DNA of 64,000 nt, from positions 1 through 64,000 of the forward strand of contig JBGZHY010000111.1 in the NCBI GenBank assembly GCA_041848045.1, read 5' to 3'. Of the stretch, positions 50,583 to 59,561 are shown piece after piece. Source of the DNA: CAKAHY01 sp041848045 (GTDB taxonomy: Bacteria; Bacillota; Clostridia; Lachnospirales; Lachnospiraceae). The notes beneath the pieces are model-generated. The model was not told where the DNA came from, searched no databases, and saw only the letters and a program-made list of their open reading frames with translations. Positions within the stretch are counted from its first letter, which is position 1. Each line of letters begins with the position of its first letter. Both the position numbers and the translations under genes were made by a program.

Positions 50583-53500
50583 ATGATGAAAAAAAATAAA
50601 TTAAAGAAAGGCATTGCCGGTCTGATGGCGGTGAGCGTGGCGGCAACCACGCTCCTTGCGCCGCTGACGGCATTTGCGGCGAACAGGCAAAATATTCATT
50701 TTGATTTGGGGATATACAAAACCTTTGAGAATAAGACCCTGCCGAGTCTGCAACCGGGCAGTCACACCATGGTAAAGGATGCCTATACGGACCGTAATTT
50801 ATATCCGGCGGATACCGGTGCAAACGGGCAGGATCCAAGTTCGGTGGATGCTGCCAATGCCCTGGAGCTTCCTTGGTGGAACGGGGATTGGACGGGCTAC
50901 TATGCAAAGATTGTAGCAGGAACAGCAACGGCGGGAGATAAGCCTACGGTAACCTGGAATGGAGATCCTTTCAATTTCCCGGGTTATACCCTGGTTTCCT
51001 GGGTGGAGTCTACGGGCGTAACGGAAAACAAAGTCAATAAAATTGCCAAGGACTTTCCGTACAGGGACATTACCTATAAGGCGAAGTATAAGAGCGACGG
51101 TACTACTTATAAAATAACGACCAAGTATGAGGCGGCAACGGGAGCACAGCCGCCGCTCAACGGTAACTCGGATACCGTAGCGGTTACACGTAAGGTAATG
51201 GTAACCTATCAGGCTCCGATTTTGAACGTGCCGGGATATAAGGCAACACTGGATGATGCGGATATTAAGATCTATGAGCCGAATACGAGTACTCCGGTAA
51301 ACAAGCACTACAATACGGTGTACGGCTGGACGAAAACGGCGGACCAGTATTTCTTCGGACAGGCCTTCAATAAGGACCTGGAGATTACTTATCGCTATGC
51401 CGTAGACACGGCAAAGAAATTCAGCGTGGATGCAGAGCATGTTATTTTGGATGCGGCAGGCAGTATTGCCAATGTAACCACGAAGAGAGAAAGCTTTAAT
51501 GCAGAACAGACCATCACGGGAGTAGAGCCTCTGGCCTCATTGATTACGGCTCCAAGCGGTCAGCAGCCAAGGTATATTCTGGTGACGGCAGACGGCGCCG
51601 GCAACGAGAAAGCGCCGGCAATTACCGCCGGAACCACGGCAAACCAGACGGATCATATCGCTGCCTTTACCGGAAGCTTAAATGCGAGTACCTATGCCTT
51701 GACAGGCAGTATGCCGAACCAGCCGATGGCGGTGAAGTATGTATATAAGCCTAATCCGAATTATAAGCTGAACATTACCATTCGCTATGAGGATGAGGAC
51801 GGCAAGAGATTGACCCAGGATGTATTGGATGCGGCAGGTATTACAAACATGACCGTAACCCCGGACAATGCGATTGTATACGAATTGAATCCGAATACAT
51901 CCACAACGGCTCCGCTTCCGGATTTGACTGCCAAGGGATATCAGGCGACACCGGGATATTCCATCACCGTCAATGCCCTGGATGCAGGTGCGGTTTCCGT
52001 TTCAGGCAACAGCTTGAGCATCGGTATGAATGAAACCAGCTATGAGATTAAGGTAGTATATGCAAAGAATCCGGCGAACTGGGGACAGGTGCTCTTTGAC
52101 AATGACGGTAATTTGACCCTGAAGAGTGCGGCAAATTCGGCAGATGAGTATGACCCTTCCGCAGAGCCGATTGAGCTGGAGAAAAATGCGGCAGGCAATA
52201 TTCCGCTGACGCAGGCGGTAGTAAATACCTTCCCGAATATCGTGCCGGATACAGGCTACGAGATAGAGGGCTACTATGTGGGAAGCACCAAGGTTGTTGA
52301 TGAGAACAAAAACCTGATCGGCGGTTCTTACGAGTTGGCAGCGACCAATAATACCTATAAGCTGACGGCAAAGGTAAAGAAGAATGCAAACTGGAAGGAT
52401 TATGTCTTTACTTATGACGGCGGCAGCAACGGCTCTATGGCGAATTATCCGAAGACCGTAAGCCTGTATCCGATGGATGCAAGCGGCAATCCGAGAACGA
52501 TTATGTGGCCGGATCTGGATCCGACCAATCCTGCTCCGCAACCGGAATTTACCGGTTTGGTACCGGAGGCATTTGCAGATACGGGTTATGAAATCAGATG
52601 GTATGATGCCAATGATAATCAGCTGGACGGTCTGACCGACATTGTCAGCTATCCGGCAGGTTCCGTCTTTACGGCAAAGGCTGTATCCAATCAGCCGACG
52701 GTGTTGAATCAGGTAAATGCAAGCGGCAATATCAGTACGACGGACGGTGCGGCGCAGCTTGTGGTACCGACAACAGGCTTGAATCCTGATCCTGCGGTAT
52801 GGTATGTGGTTACCGACGCAAGCGGTAATGTCATCAAGAAGATCAGAAATACGGATTTGGCGACGGCAGGCGGCATTATCAGCGGCACAGAGATTCTGCC
52901 GGATACGGAATATCAGATCTATGAGGTATCACCGACAGCTAACATCAATGTAGGAGATCCGATTACCAATATACCGTCAGCGGACGTATCCGTGGCGACA
53001 AGGGTAAGGACGCCGGTAGCGGTAGATCCGCAGATAAGCCTTGATCCGGCTGACAACAGCAAAACACAGGCGGTTTTCAGACCGGTAACTCCGGGTATGG
53101 AATATGCAGTAATTGCACCGGACGGAACGGTATTTACGACATGGACAACGCCGACAGGCAACGAGTTGACGGTACCGGGCTTAGATCCGGATACGAATTA
53201 TAAGCTGGTGGTAAGACCGGCAGGCAGCACGGATCCGGAAAGCTCCCGCTTACCGGGTATGGAGTTCAGAACCCTGCCAAGAGCAGCCAATAATGAGTTG
53301 CGTTTTATCAATCCGGCAGATATCGAAGTGTTATCACCGGCAAACTTGAGCCTCAGCAATGTTCCGACAGGAACCGTAATCAGACTGAAGGCAAAAGCCA
53401 TCAACAGCAACGGCGATGTGTTCGTAGGTCCGAGCGGCTGGAAAGCGGTACTGGGAACTTTGGGTTCTACGACGGATGACGGAAACACCGTTATTGAATT

Positions 53501-55106
53501 TAGAATGCCGGCAGGACTTTTGGTTCTGCAGGCGGAGTACAGCTCTTCCAATGCGAATGTAAGCTGGGAGCCTGCATCTGCTTCCGATGCAGTCGGAGCA
53601 CTGGGGCCTTTGGGTGTCATTAACCCGAATATCGGTAATACGGCGACGGGAGTGTTCCGGGTAAGGGTAAACAGACAGCCGGCTTCTCCAAGTGATGCAA
53701 GAGCTGTGCAGGCAGTAGTGGACGGAAATTACACCGCTATGTTTGAAATCACCGTAAAGGTGGAAAAGAAAAATGCAGCTGGCGTATGGGAGGATTATAC
53801 AGATCCGGATGTGGAGGATATAGAGGTCTTTGTATCCACCGGACTTTTATCTCATGATTTGAGAACTTATGTGATGCATGACATGGTATCGGGCGGTGCT
53901 CCGTCAGAAACCGCAGGAGATTATCAGACCGTGGTGAATAATGCAAATTATGCGGGTACTTATTCCCATAAGTTTGTAAACGGTGTGAAGTATCTCTTCG
54001 GCTATAAGGAGCCGGCGTCCTACAGCATCAGGATTCGAAATGCAAAGGACAACACAAGTATTGCTGCGTTCAAGGCAGAGGAGAATAAGAGCTTAAGTGA
54101 TTATAAACATATCTATGAAGATCGCGTAATGAGTATCGCCGAAGTCGACAGAAACGGCGTGACATGGACTTATGTAGGACTCAGCTCCGATAAAGATACC
54201 TTTGTTCCTTATGATGAGAACCTGATGATTCGTTCCGATGAGCTTTTATATGCCTTCTATGAAAATGACAGAGATGCCAGAAATCAGGCGGCGGATAATT
54301 TGAGCAGTCTGATCAACAGAGTAAAGCTTTTGGATGCGAACGGAGTACTGCAAACGGAGATTGCTGCTGCAGAGGCGCAATTGAATAAGACCAGTCCGAG
54401 AAAAGCAAGCAGGGCAGAGCTTTTGCAGGCTCTGGCAGATTTGACGACAGCACTCAACAGGCTGACAGGCTCCAATTCCGGCGGAAGCGGCGGAAGTAGC
54501 GGCGGTGGCGGCGGTACAACCCGCAGCAATACAGGAAACCTGCCGCAGAATAACGGTATCAGTACCTATACCACTTATCAGGTGGGAACAGACGGAAACT
54601 GGAGATTGCTGGATGAGAATAAGCATATCTGGAAGTTTGAAACCAACAATACACAGTCTGTTACGGGATGGGCAAATTTGGCGTACACCTATAACGGTGT
54701 AAAGAAGATTGAAACCTATCACTTCGGTGCAGACGGCGTAATGGATTCCGGCTGGTTCAAGGATGAAGCAGGCAAGTGGTATTATTTGTCAGAAGATCAT
54801 GACGGTTTCTTCGGTATGTTAATCAGAGGCTGGCATAAGGACAGCAAGGACGGCAGATGGTACTATCTGTCTACGACAAACGGTGCAATGCATACGGGCT
54901 GGAATAAGATTGCCGATGTTTGGTACTTCTTAAATCCTGACAATCATGTGGAGCCTACATGGAGATTCAACGAAACAACGCAGAAGTGGGAATATATCGG
55001 AAACGCGACGATTAGACCGCTTGGCTCCATGTATCAGAATGAATTGACGCCGGACGGCTATTATGTCAATGAAAGCGGTGCTTGGGTAAAGGAAGAATTA
55101 CAGTAA
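50583..55106 (+). CDS. Large secreted surface protein, paralogue of the preceding one
   Basis: 1507 aa. Signal peptide (residues 1-33, ending TAFAA). The N-terminal half holds MucBP-like beta repeats (KKFSVDAEHVILDAAG, YKLNITIRYEDEDGKRL). The C-terminal 800 residues follow the same order as the 2230-aa protein: a VVTDASGNVI domain, a YAVIAPDGTV domain with LDPDTNYKLVVR, a FYENDRDARNQAADNLSSLI helical stretch, a Gly-rich linker (about 1296-1312), and wall repeats (DSGWFKDEAGKWYYLSEDHD). There is no beta-helix and no LPXTG. It starts 17 bases after the previous gene and ends at a strong terminator. Confidence 0.82.
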   Translation: MMKKNKLKKGIAGLMAVSVAATTLLAPLTAFAANRQNIHFDLGIYKTFENKTLPSLQPGSHTMVKDAYTDRNLYPADTGANGQDPSSVDAANALELPWWNGDWTGYYAKIVAGTATAGDKPTVTWNGDPFNFPGYTLVSWVESTGVTENKVNKIAKDFPYRDITYKAKYKSDGTTYKITTKYEAATGAQPPLNGNSDTVAVTRKVMVTYQAPILNVPGYKATLDDADIKIYEPNTSTPVNKHYNTVYGWTKTADQYFFGQAFNKDLEITYRYAVDTAKKFSVDAEHVILDAAGSIANVTTKRESFNAEQTITGVEPLASLITAPSGQQPRYILVTADGAGNEKAPAITAGTTANQTDHIAAFTGSLNASTYALTGSMPNQPMAVKYVYKPNPNYKLNITIRYEDEDGKRLTQDVLDAAGITNMTVTPDNAIVYELNPNTSTTAPLPDLTAKGYQATPGYSITVNALDAGAVSVSGNSLSIGMNETSYEIKVVYAKNPANWGQVLFDNDGNLTLKSAANSADEYDPSAEPIELEKNAAGNIPLTQAVVNTFPNIVPDTGYEIEGYYVGSTKVVDENKNLIGGSYELAATNNTYKLTAKVKKNANWKDYVFTYDGGSNGSMANYPKTVSLYPMDASGNPRTIMWPDLDPTNPAPQPEFTGLVPEAFADTGYEIRWYDANDNQLDGLTDIVSYPAGSVFTAKAVSNQPTVLNQVNASGNISTTDGAAQLVVPTTGLNPDPAVWYVVTDASGNVIKKIRNTDLATAGGIISGTEILPDTEYQIYEVSPTANINVGDPITNIPSADVSVATRVRTPVAVDPQISLDPADNSKTQAVFRPVTPGMEYAVIAPDGTVFTTWTTPTGNELTVPGLDPDTNYKLVVRPAGSTDPESSRLPGMEFRTLPRAANNELRFINPADIEVLSPANLSLSNVPTGTVIRLKAKAINSNGDVFVGPSGWKAVLGTLGSTTDDGNTVIEFRMPAGLLVLQAEYSSSNANVSWEPASASDAVGALGPLGVINPNIGNTATGVFRVRVNRQPASPSDARAVQAVVDGNYTAMFEITVKVEKKNAAGVWEDYTDPDVEDIEVFVSTGLLSHDLRTYVMHDMVSGGAPSETAGDYQTVVNNANYAGTYSHKFVNGVKYLFGYKEPASYSIRIRNAKDNTSIAAFKAEENKSLSDYKHIYEDRVMSIAEVDRNGVTWTYVGLSSDKDTFVPYDENLMIRSDELLYAFYENDRDARNQAADNLSSLINRVKLLDANGVLQTEIAAAEAQLNKTSPRKASRAELLQALADLTTALNRLTGSNSGGSGGSSGGGGGTTRSNTGNLPQNNGISTYTTYQVGTDGNWRLLDENKHIWKFETNNTQSVTGWANLAYTYNGVKKIETYHFGADGVMDSGWFKDEAGKWYYLSEDHDGFFGMLIRGWHKDSKDGRWYYLSTTNGAMHTGWNKIADVWYFLNPDNHVEPTWRFNETTQKWEYIGNATIRPLGSMYQNELTPDGYYVNESGAWVKEELQ

Positions 55107-55152
55107 GCGGCTTTCCAAAGATTTAGGTTTTGTGATATTTTTTATAAAATGG

Positions 55153-55199
55153 CAGGAGTCCGACAGGCGGGAAAACCCGTCTGCCGGGGCTCCTGTTTT
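55153..55199 (+). terminator. Strong terminator after the surface-protein operon
   Basis: CAGGAG (55153-55158) pairs with CTCCTG (55190-55195). The stem continues inward with CC/GG and CAGGCGGG/CCCGTCTG pairing around AAAA, and T4 follows. Confidence 0.88.
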
Positions 55200-55256
55200 G
55201 TATTCCGGAAAAGTTTAAAATTTACTTGAGATTATTTTAATATGTGCTTGGGGTAC

Positions 55257-55285
55257 TTGTGGATAGGAGAGGGGTATAGTATAGT
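55257..55285 (+). promoter_or_regulatory. Possible promoter of the exopolysaccharide cluster
   Basis: TTGTGG at 55257-55262, a 17-base spacer and TATAGT at 55280-55285, between the terminator and the first gene at 55332. The -35 is weak. Confidence 0.5.
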
Positions 55286-55331
55286 GGTGCACGAACGCAG
55301 AACTGTATAAATGAAATGGGGGTTTTAGAGT

Positions 55332-55937
55332 ATGGGAGAGCGTACCGGGCAAGCGGAAGAAAAGGGCTTGTCATTTGTTTTGATGTCTGTAAAAAAGAGA
55401 ATAGGATGGATATTGCTGGCGGGCGTATTGGGCTTTGTGGGAAGCTTGTTATACAGCCGCTTTCTTGTCGTTCCGCAATATACCTCCACGGCACTTTTGT
55501 ATGTTGTGCCGAAGGAAGGAGAGGTTGTGCGCCTTCCGGATTTGGAAATGGGAACGCAGTTGACGGAGGATTATAAGGTACTGATATCCGGACGTTTCGT
55601 CTTGCAGAGTTTGATACAAGCATTAGATCTGCAGACGGATTATGAACAAATCAAAAGAAAAGTGGAAGTCAGAAATCCGAAAGGAACCAGGATATTGGAA
55701 TTGTCCGTTTCCGACGCGCAGCCGGAGATGGCAAAAAAAATGGCGGATGAGCTGGCGGCTTTGTCCATGACTTACATTAGTCAGGTTATGGATATGCAGG
55801 CGCCTAAGCTGATTGAGAGCGCTAATCTGCCGACTGCTCCTTCCGCACCGCATGTTCCGAAGATCCTTTGTGTATCTACGGTATTTGCCTTGTTTTGCGG
55901 GACGGCGCTGAGTGTTTTAACGGCGAGAAGAGTTTGA
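55332..55937 (+). CDS. Wzz/YveK-type polysaccharide chain-length regulator
   Basis: 201 aa with a membrane segment near residues 25-42, an external domain, and a second membrane segment near 177-195. YTSTALLYVVPKEGEVVRLP, then MGTQLTEDYKVLISGRFVLQ and a Pro-rich LPTAPSAPHVPK before the last segment, match the YveK/CapA group that sets chain length with a tyrosine kinase. No such kinase gene follows here, which is unusual. It is the first gene of the exopolysaccharide cluster, 35 bases before the initiating transferase gene. Confidence 0.85.
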   Translation: MGERTGQAEEKGLSFVLMSVKKRIGWILLAGVLGFVGSLLYSRFLVVPQYTSTALLYVVPKEGEVVRLPDLEMGTQLTEDYKVLISGRFVLQSLIQALDLQTDYEQIKRKVEVRNPKGTRILELSVSDAQPEMAKKMADELAALSMTYISQVMDMQAPKLIESANLPTAPSAPHVPKILCVSTVFALFCGTALSVLTARRV

Positions 55938-55972
55938 ACAGAGTTCCTTGGAAATGAGGGAAGGTGGGGGAT

Positions 55973-57424
55973 ATGTACAGTACGGATTTTAAGGATTGGT
56001 TTAAACATTTTGATTTTATTTTGCTGGATATCGTCTGTCTGCAGGGGGCACTTATGCTGGCCTATCTGCTGCGGCACGGAAACGGGTATTTATACCGGAG
56101 CCCCTTGTATCGAAATGTTTCCATTTTTATGGTTTTATTAAATTTTGTGGTGATTTTCTTTTTTGAAAGCTTCAAGAATGTTTTGAAAAGAGATGTTTAT
56201 GCGGAACTGCGGGCAAGCGCAAGACACGCGGTGCTGGTCGGTTTTTTTACCCTTTTATACTTATTCAGCCTGCAGGCGGGTCTGCAGTATTCCAGAGCAG
56301 TTTTGTATGTGAGCGTTATGTTGTACGGCATTTTCACCTGGGCTTTGCGAATCTTCTGGAAAAAGGTTTTGCGGGCAAAGCTTTTGCAGGGGGAGCGGCG
56401 TTCTCTTTTGCTGCTGTGTGAAGCCAAAGCAGCGCCTCTTGTGGTTGCCGATATTCAGCGAAACCAAAGGGACAAATATCAAATCAGCGGTCTGCTGCTG
56501 ACGGACAAGGATGCGCAGGGAAGCTGTATTGCGGGGATTCCGGTGGTGGGAAAAGCGGAGGAAGCGGCGGAATATATATGCAGAGAATGGGTGGACGAGG
56601 TATTCATTCATACCTTTGGGGGGCTGGCATATCCCCAGGATTTGCTGGAGCAGCTGCTGGAAACGGGGGTTGCCATACATTTGAATCTGGAAAAGCTTTC
56701 GGATGTTGCCGGCAAGAAGCAGATTGTGGAGCGCATCGGCAGCTATACGGTGCTGACAACGGGAATGAAGTGCATTACTCTGCGGCAGGCGTTTATGAAG
56801 CGGCTGATGGATATTGCGGGGGGATGTATAGGCTGTATGATGACGGGCATAATTTTTTTGTTTGTGGCGCCGCTTATTTACCTGCAGTCCCCGGGGCCGA
56901 TTTTCTTTGCCCAGACTCGTGTGGGCAAAAACGGCAAACAATTTAAAATGTATAAATTCCGGACAATGCATCCGGATGCGGAAATCCGCAAAAAGGACTT
57001 GGAGGAGCAAAACAGGGTGAAGGACGGTTTGATGTTTAAGCTGGATTTTGACCCGAGGGTAATCGGAAACCGTATATCGGCGGACGGAAGAAGGAGAACG
57101 GGAATCGGACATTTCCTGCGGGCAAGCAGCTTGGATGAGTTTCCGCAGTTTTTCAATGTATTGAAGGGTGATATGTCTATTGTCGGAACCAGACCGCCTA
57201 CCGTGGACGAATTTTTGCGCTACCGGCATCATCACTGCGCAAGACTTGCGGCAAAGCCGGGAATAACGGGGATGTGGCAGGTCAGCGGCAGAAGCGAGAT
57301 TACGGATTTTGAGGAAATCGTGAAGATGGATACACGATACATCAGCGAATGGAACCTGGGGCTGGACGTTAAAATACTGTTTAAGACCCTTGCGGTGGTT
57401 CTGCGCAGACAGGGGGCGATGTAA
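55973..57424 (+). CDS. Initiating sugar transferase (polyprenyl glycosylphosphotransferase)
   Basis: 483 aa. Four N-terminal membrane segments (about 13-115) and a CoA-binding-like middle domain precede the bacterial sugar transferase domain from about residue 275: MKRLMDIAGGCIGCMM, QTRVGKNGKQFKMYKFRTMH, SSLDEFPQFFNVLKGDMSIV, GTRPP and KPGITGMWQVSGRSEI. It puts the first sugar phosphate on undecaprenyl phosphate to begin repeat-unit synthesis. The ATG at 55973 follows AAGGTGGGGGAT; an in-frame GTG at 55964 lies inside that site. Confidence 0.93.
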   Translation: MYSTDFKDWFKHFDFILLDIVCLQGALMLAYLLRHGNGYLYRSPLYRNVSIFMVLLNFVVIFFFESFKNVLKRDVYAELRASARHAVLVGFFTLLYLFSLQAGLQYSRAVLYVSVMLYGIFTWALRIFWKKVLRAKLLQGERRSLLLLCEAKAAPLVVADIQRNQRDKYQISGLLLTDKDAQGSCIAGIPVVGKAEEAAEYICREWVDEVFIHTFGGLAYPQDLLEQLLETGVAIHLNLEKLSDVAGKKQIVERIGSYTVLTTGMKCITLRQAFMKRLMDIAGGCIGCMMTGIIFLFVAPLIYLQSPGPIFFAQTRVGKNGKQFKMYKFRTMHPDAEIRKKDLEEQNRVKDGLMFKLDFDPRVIGNRISADGRRRTGIGHFLRASSLDEFPQFFNVLKGDMSIVGTRPPTVDEFLRYRHHHCARLAAKPGITGMWQVSGRSEITDFEEIVKMDTRYISEWNLGLDVKILFKTLAVVLRRQGAM

Positions 57425-57427
57425 GAG

Positions 57428-58576
57428 ATGACGGGGGGAAGAGAGAAAAAGATACGCATTTTGCATGTTGCCCAGGCTGCCGGCGGGGTAGACCGCTATA
57501 TTCGCCTGCTGTTAAAGTATGTAAACCGCAGTGCATTTGAGCATATTCTGCTTTGCTCCGAGGATTATCGGAAAGAGGATTATGCAGGCTTGCTGCTTGC
57601 CTTTGAACAGCTTCCTCTGCAAAGAGAAATCGGCCCGGCGGATTGTTCGGCGGTATTTGCCGTTCGCAGACTGATTCGCAAGTATCAGCCGGATATTGTC
57701 TATGCCCATTCCAGCAAGGCGGGGGCGCTGGCACGCCTTGCCCATATCGGTCTGCCGGGGATGTGCATTTATAATCCCCATGGCTGGGCATTTCATATGC
57801 GCTGTAAAAAAGGAAAGAAGCTGTTATACTGCCTGATTGAAAGGCTGGCAGCCTTGTTTTGCCAAAAAATTGTGTGTATTTCGGAAACGGAGCGTCGCCT
57901 GGCTCTGGAGGCTCGGATATGCAAAGCCCGCAAGCTGCGGCGAATTCTGAACGGTGTGGATGTGGCTGCTTATGACAGGCAGGACCATCCGCCGCTAAGC
58001 AGGGAAACGCTGGGGATACCGGAGGATGCGCTGGTCATCGGAATGTTGGGGCGCATCAGCCCGCAAAAGGCGCCGGATGTTTTTATCAAGGCGGCAAGGT
58101 GGATTAAGCAGGCTTTGCCGCAGGCATACTTTGTGATGGTAGGCGCCGGCGAGATGGAGGAAGAAATCAGCGCTTATGCCAAAAAACAGGGGATTGAGGA
58201 TTGCTTATGCATCACAGGCTGGGTGGCGGAGCCCATGTCTTATGTGGAGCTTTTTGACATTGCCCTGCTCTTATCCCGCTGGGAGGGCTTCGGTCTGGCG
58301 CTGGCGGAATATATGCTGGCAAGGAAACCGATTGTGGCAAGTCGTACGGATGCGATTCCGGAGCTGATTCGGGACGCGGAAAACGGCTTGCTGGTGGAAG
58401 CGGATAATGTAAAGGCCGTATATGCGGCGGTTTTGCATCTGGCGAAAAACGCCGCTCTGGGAAAACGTTTGGCCGAGGCGGCATGGGAGGATGTACACCG
58501 TAAATTTGATGCCAGAAGGATGGCCAGGGAGCATGCGGCTTTGTTTTTGGAGTGTAGAGATGCGGCCTTTGATTAG
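57428..58576 (+). CDS. Glycosyltransferase family 4 (GT4)
   Basis: 382-aa GT-B enzyme. The N-terminal domain has ILHVAQAAGGVDRYIRLLLK and DIVYAHSSKAGALARLA. The C-terminal donor domain has VIGMLGRISPQKAPDVFIKA and the E-x7-E type motif EGFGLALAEYMLARKPIVAS near residues 280-300. It adds a sugar to the growing lipid-linked repeat unit; donor and linkage cannot be told. It starts 3 bases after the previous gene and overlaps the next by 17 bases. Confidence 0.9.
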   Translation: MTGGREKKIRILHVAQAAGGVDRYIRLLLKYVNRSAFEHILLCSEDYRKEDYAGLLLAFEQLPLQREIGPADCSAVFAVRRLIRKYQPDIVYAHSSKAGALARLAHIGLPGMCIYNPHGWAFHMRCKKGKKLLYCLIERLAALFCQKIVCISETERRLALEARICKARKLRRILNGVDVAAYDRQDHPPLSRETLGIPEDALVIGMLGRISPQKAPDVFIKAARWIKQALPQAYFVMVGAGEMEEEISAYAKKQGIEDCLCITGWVAEPMSYVELFDIALLLSRWEGFGLALAEYMLARKPIVASRTDAIPELIRDAENGLLVEADNVKAVYAAVLHLAKNAALGKRLAEAAWEDVHRKFDARRMAREHAALFLECRDAAFD

Positions 58577-59528
58577 TGTAATTGTACCTGTATACCAGGT
58601 GGAGAAGTATTTGTACCGCTGCGTGGAAAGCCTGCTGTGCCAAAGCTACGGCAATATTGAAATCATATTGGTGGATGACGGTTCTAAGGATATGAGCGGA
58701 AAAATCTGCGATATGTATGGACGAAAGGATGCCCGGGTGCGGGTTTTGCACAAGCAAAACGGAGGGCTTTCCGAAGCGAGAAATGCGGGACTTGCCATGG
58801 CAAGAGGAGAATATATTCTTTTTGTGGACAGCGACGACTGGGTGTCACCTTACTATGCGGCAAATTTATATAGCGCGCTGTCCAGAGAAAATGCAGATTT
58901 GGCCATCAGCTGTTTTGAAAACGTATTGGAGGGAAAGCCGGTTCGGACAAAGGCGCTGTCGGTATTATCCGGCTATCGCTGTCTTTCTGCGGAGGAATGT
59001 TTAAAGAAGATGCTTTACCAGGACGGAGTGGAGATTTGCGCCTGGGGAAAGCTGTATAAGCGCCGGATATTTGAAGGGCTCCGTTATCCTGTGGGAAAGC
59101 TGTATGAGGATATACCGGTTACCTACCGGGCGCTGAAAGCTTCTCCTAAGGTCGCGCTGATTAAAAATACGGATTATTACTATTTTCAGCGCAGGGACAG
59201 TATTCAGAACCGCCGCTTCTATATGCAGAAGCTGGACGGCATATTGCATCTGGAGGAGCTGCAGCTTTTGGTGAGCAGAGATTTCCCGCAGCTGCAAAAG
59301 GCGGCAAGGTGTCGCTACTTCAGTATGCTGTGCAATATTTTGTTCCAGATAAAAGAGAAGGAATACAAGGCGTGCAGGAAGATGCTTTGGTGGGAGCTTT
59401 TGCGGTACCGCAAGGGGATACTTGGAGATAAAGAAGCCAGGCCTAAGGCTCGTTTGGCGGCGGTGGTATCTTTCGGCGGTTATGCGTGGATGAATTTTGT
59501 ATATAGGCATACGCAGTGGAGGGGATGA
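58560..59528 (+). CDS. Glycosyltransferase family 2 (GT2)
   Basis: 322-aa GT-A enzyme. It starts MRPLISVIVPVYQVEKYLYR, then LVDDGSKDMSG, KQNGGLSEARNAGLAMARGE and the metal-binding DSDDWV. The rest of the fold has the typical YEDIPVTYRAL segment. The ATG at 58560 overlaps the GT4 gene end and follows TTTGGAGTGTAGAG; the long in-frame upstream extension is only a shadow of the GT4 gene. It adds a further sugar to the repeat unit. Specificity unknown. Confidence 0.9.
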   Translation: MRPLISVIVPVYQVEKYLYRCVESLLCQSYGNIEIILVDDGSKDMSGKICDMYGRKDARVRVLHKQNGGLSEARNAGLAMARGEYILFVDSDDWVSPYYAANLYSALSRENADLAISCFENVLEGKPVRTKALSVLSGYRCLSAEECLKKMLYQDGVEICAWGKLYKRRIFEGLRYPVGKLYEDIPVTYRALKASPKVALIKNTDYYYFQRRDSIQNRRFYMQKLDGILHLEELQLLVSRDFPQLQKAARCRYFSMLCNILFQIKEKEYKACRKMLWWELLRYRKGILGDKEARPKARLAAVVSFGGYAWMNFVYRHTQWRG

Positions 59529-59561
59529 GAAAGTCTTGCGTATGTGCGGGGTTGAGAGGAA

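Noticed and set aside
56261..57466. 401-codon minus-strand open frame opposite the initiating sugar transferase
   Set aside because: The plus-strand protein has strong family motifs throughout; the antisense frame has none.
58422..58559. Upstream extension of the GT2 open frame
   Set aside because: It lies inside the GT4 gene, has unusual composition, and a ribosome site fits the ATG at 58560 where the conserved GT2 start begins.
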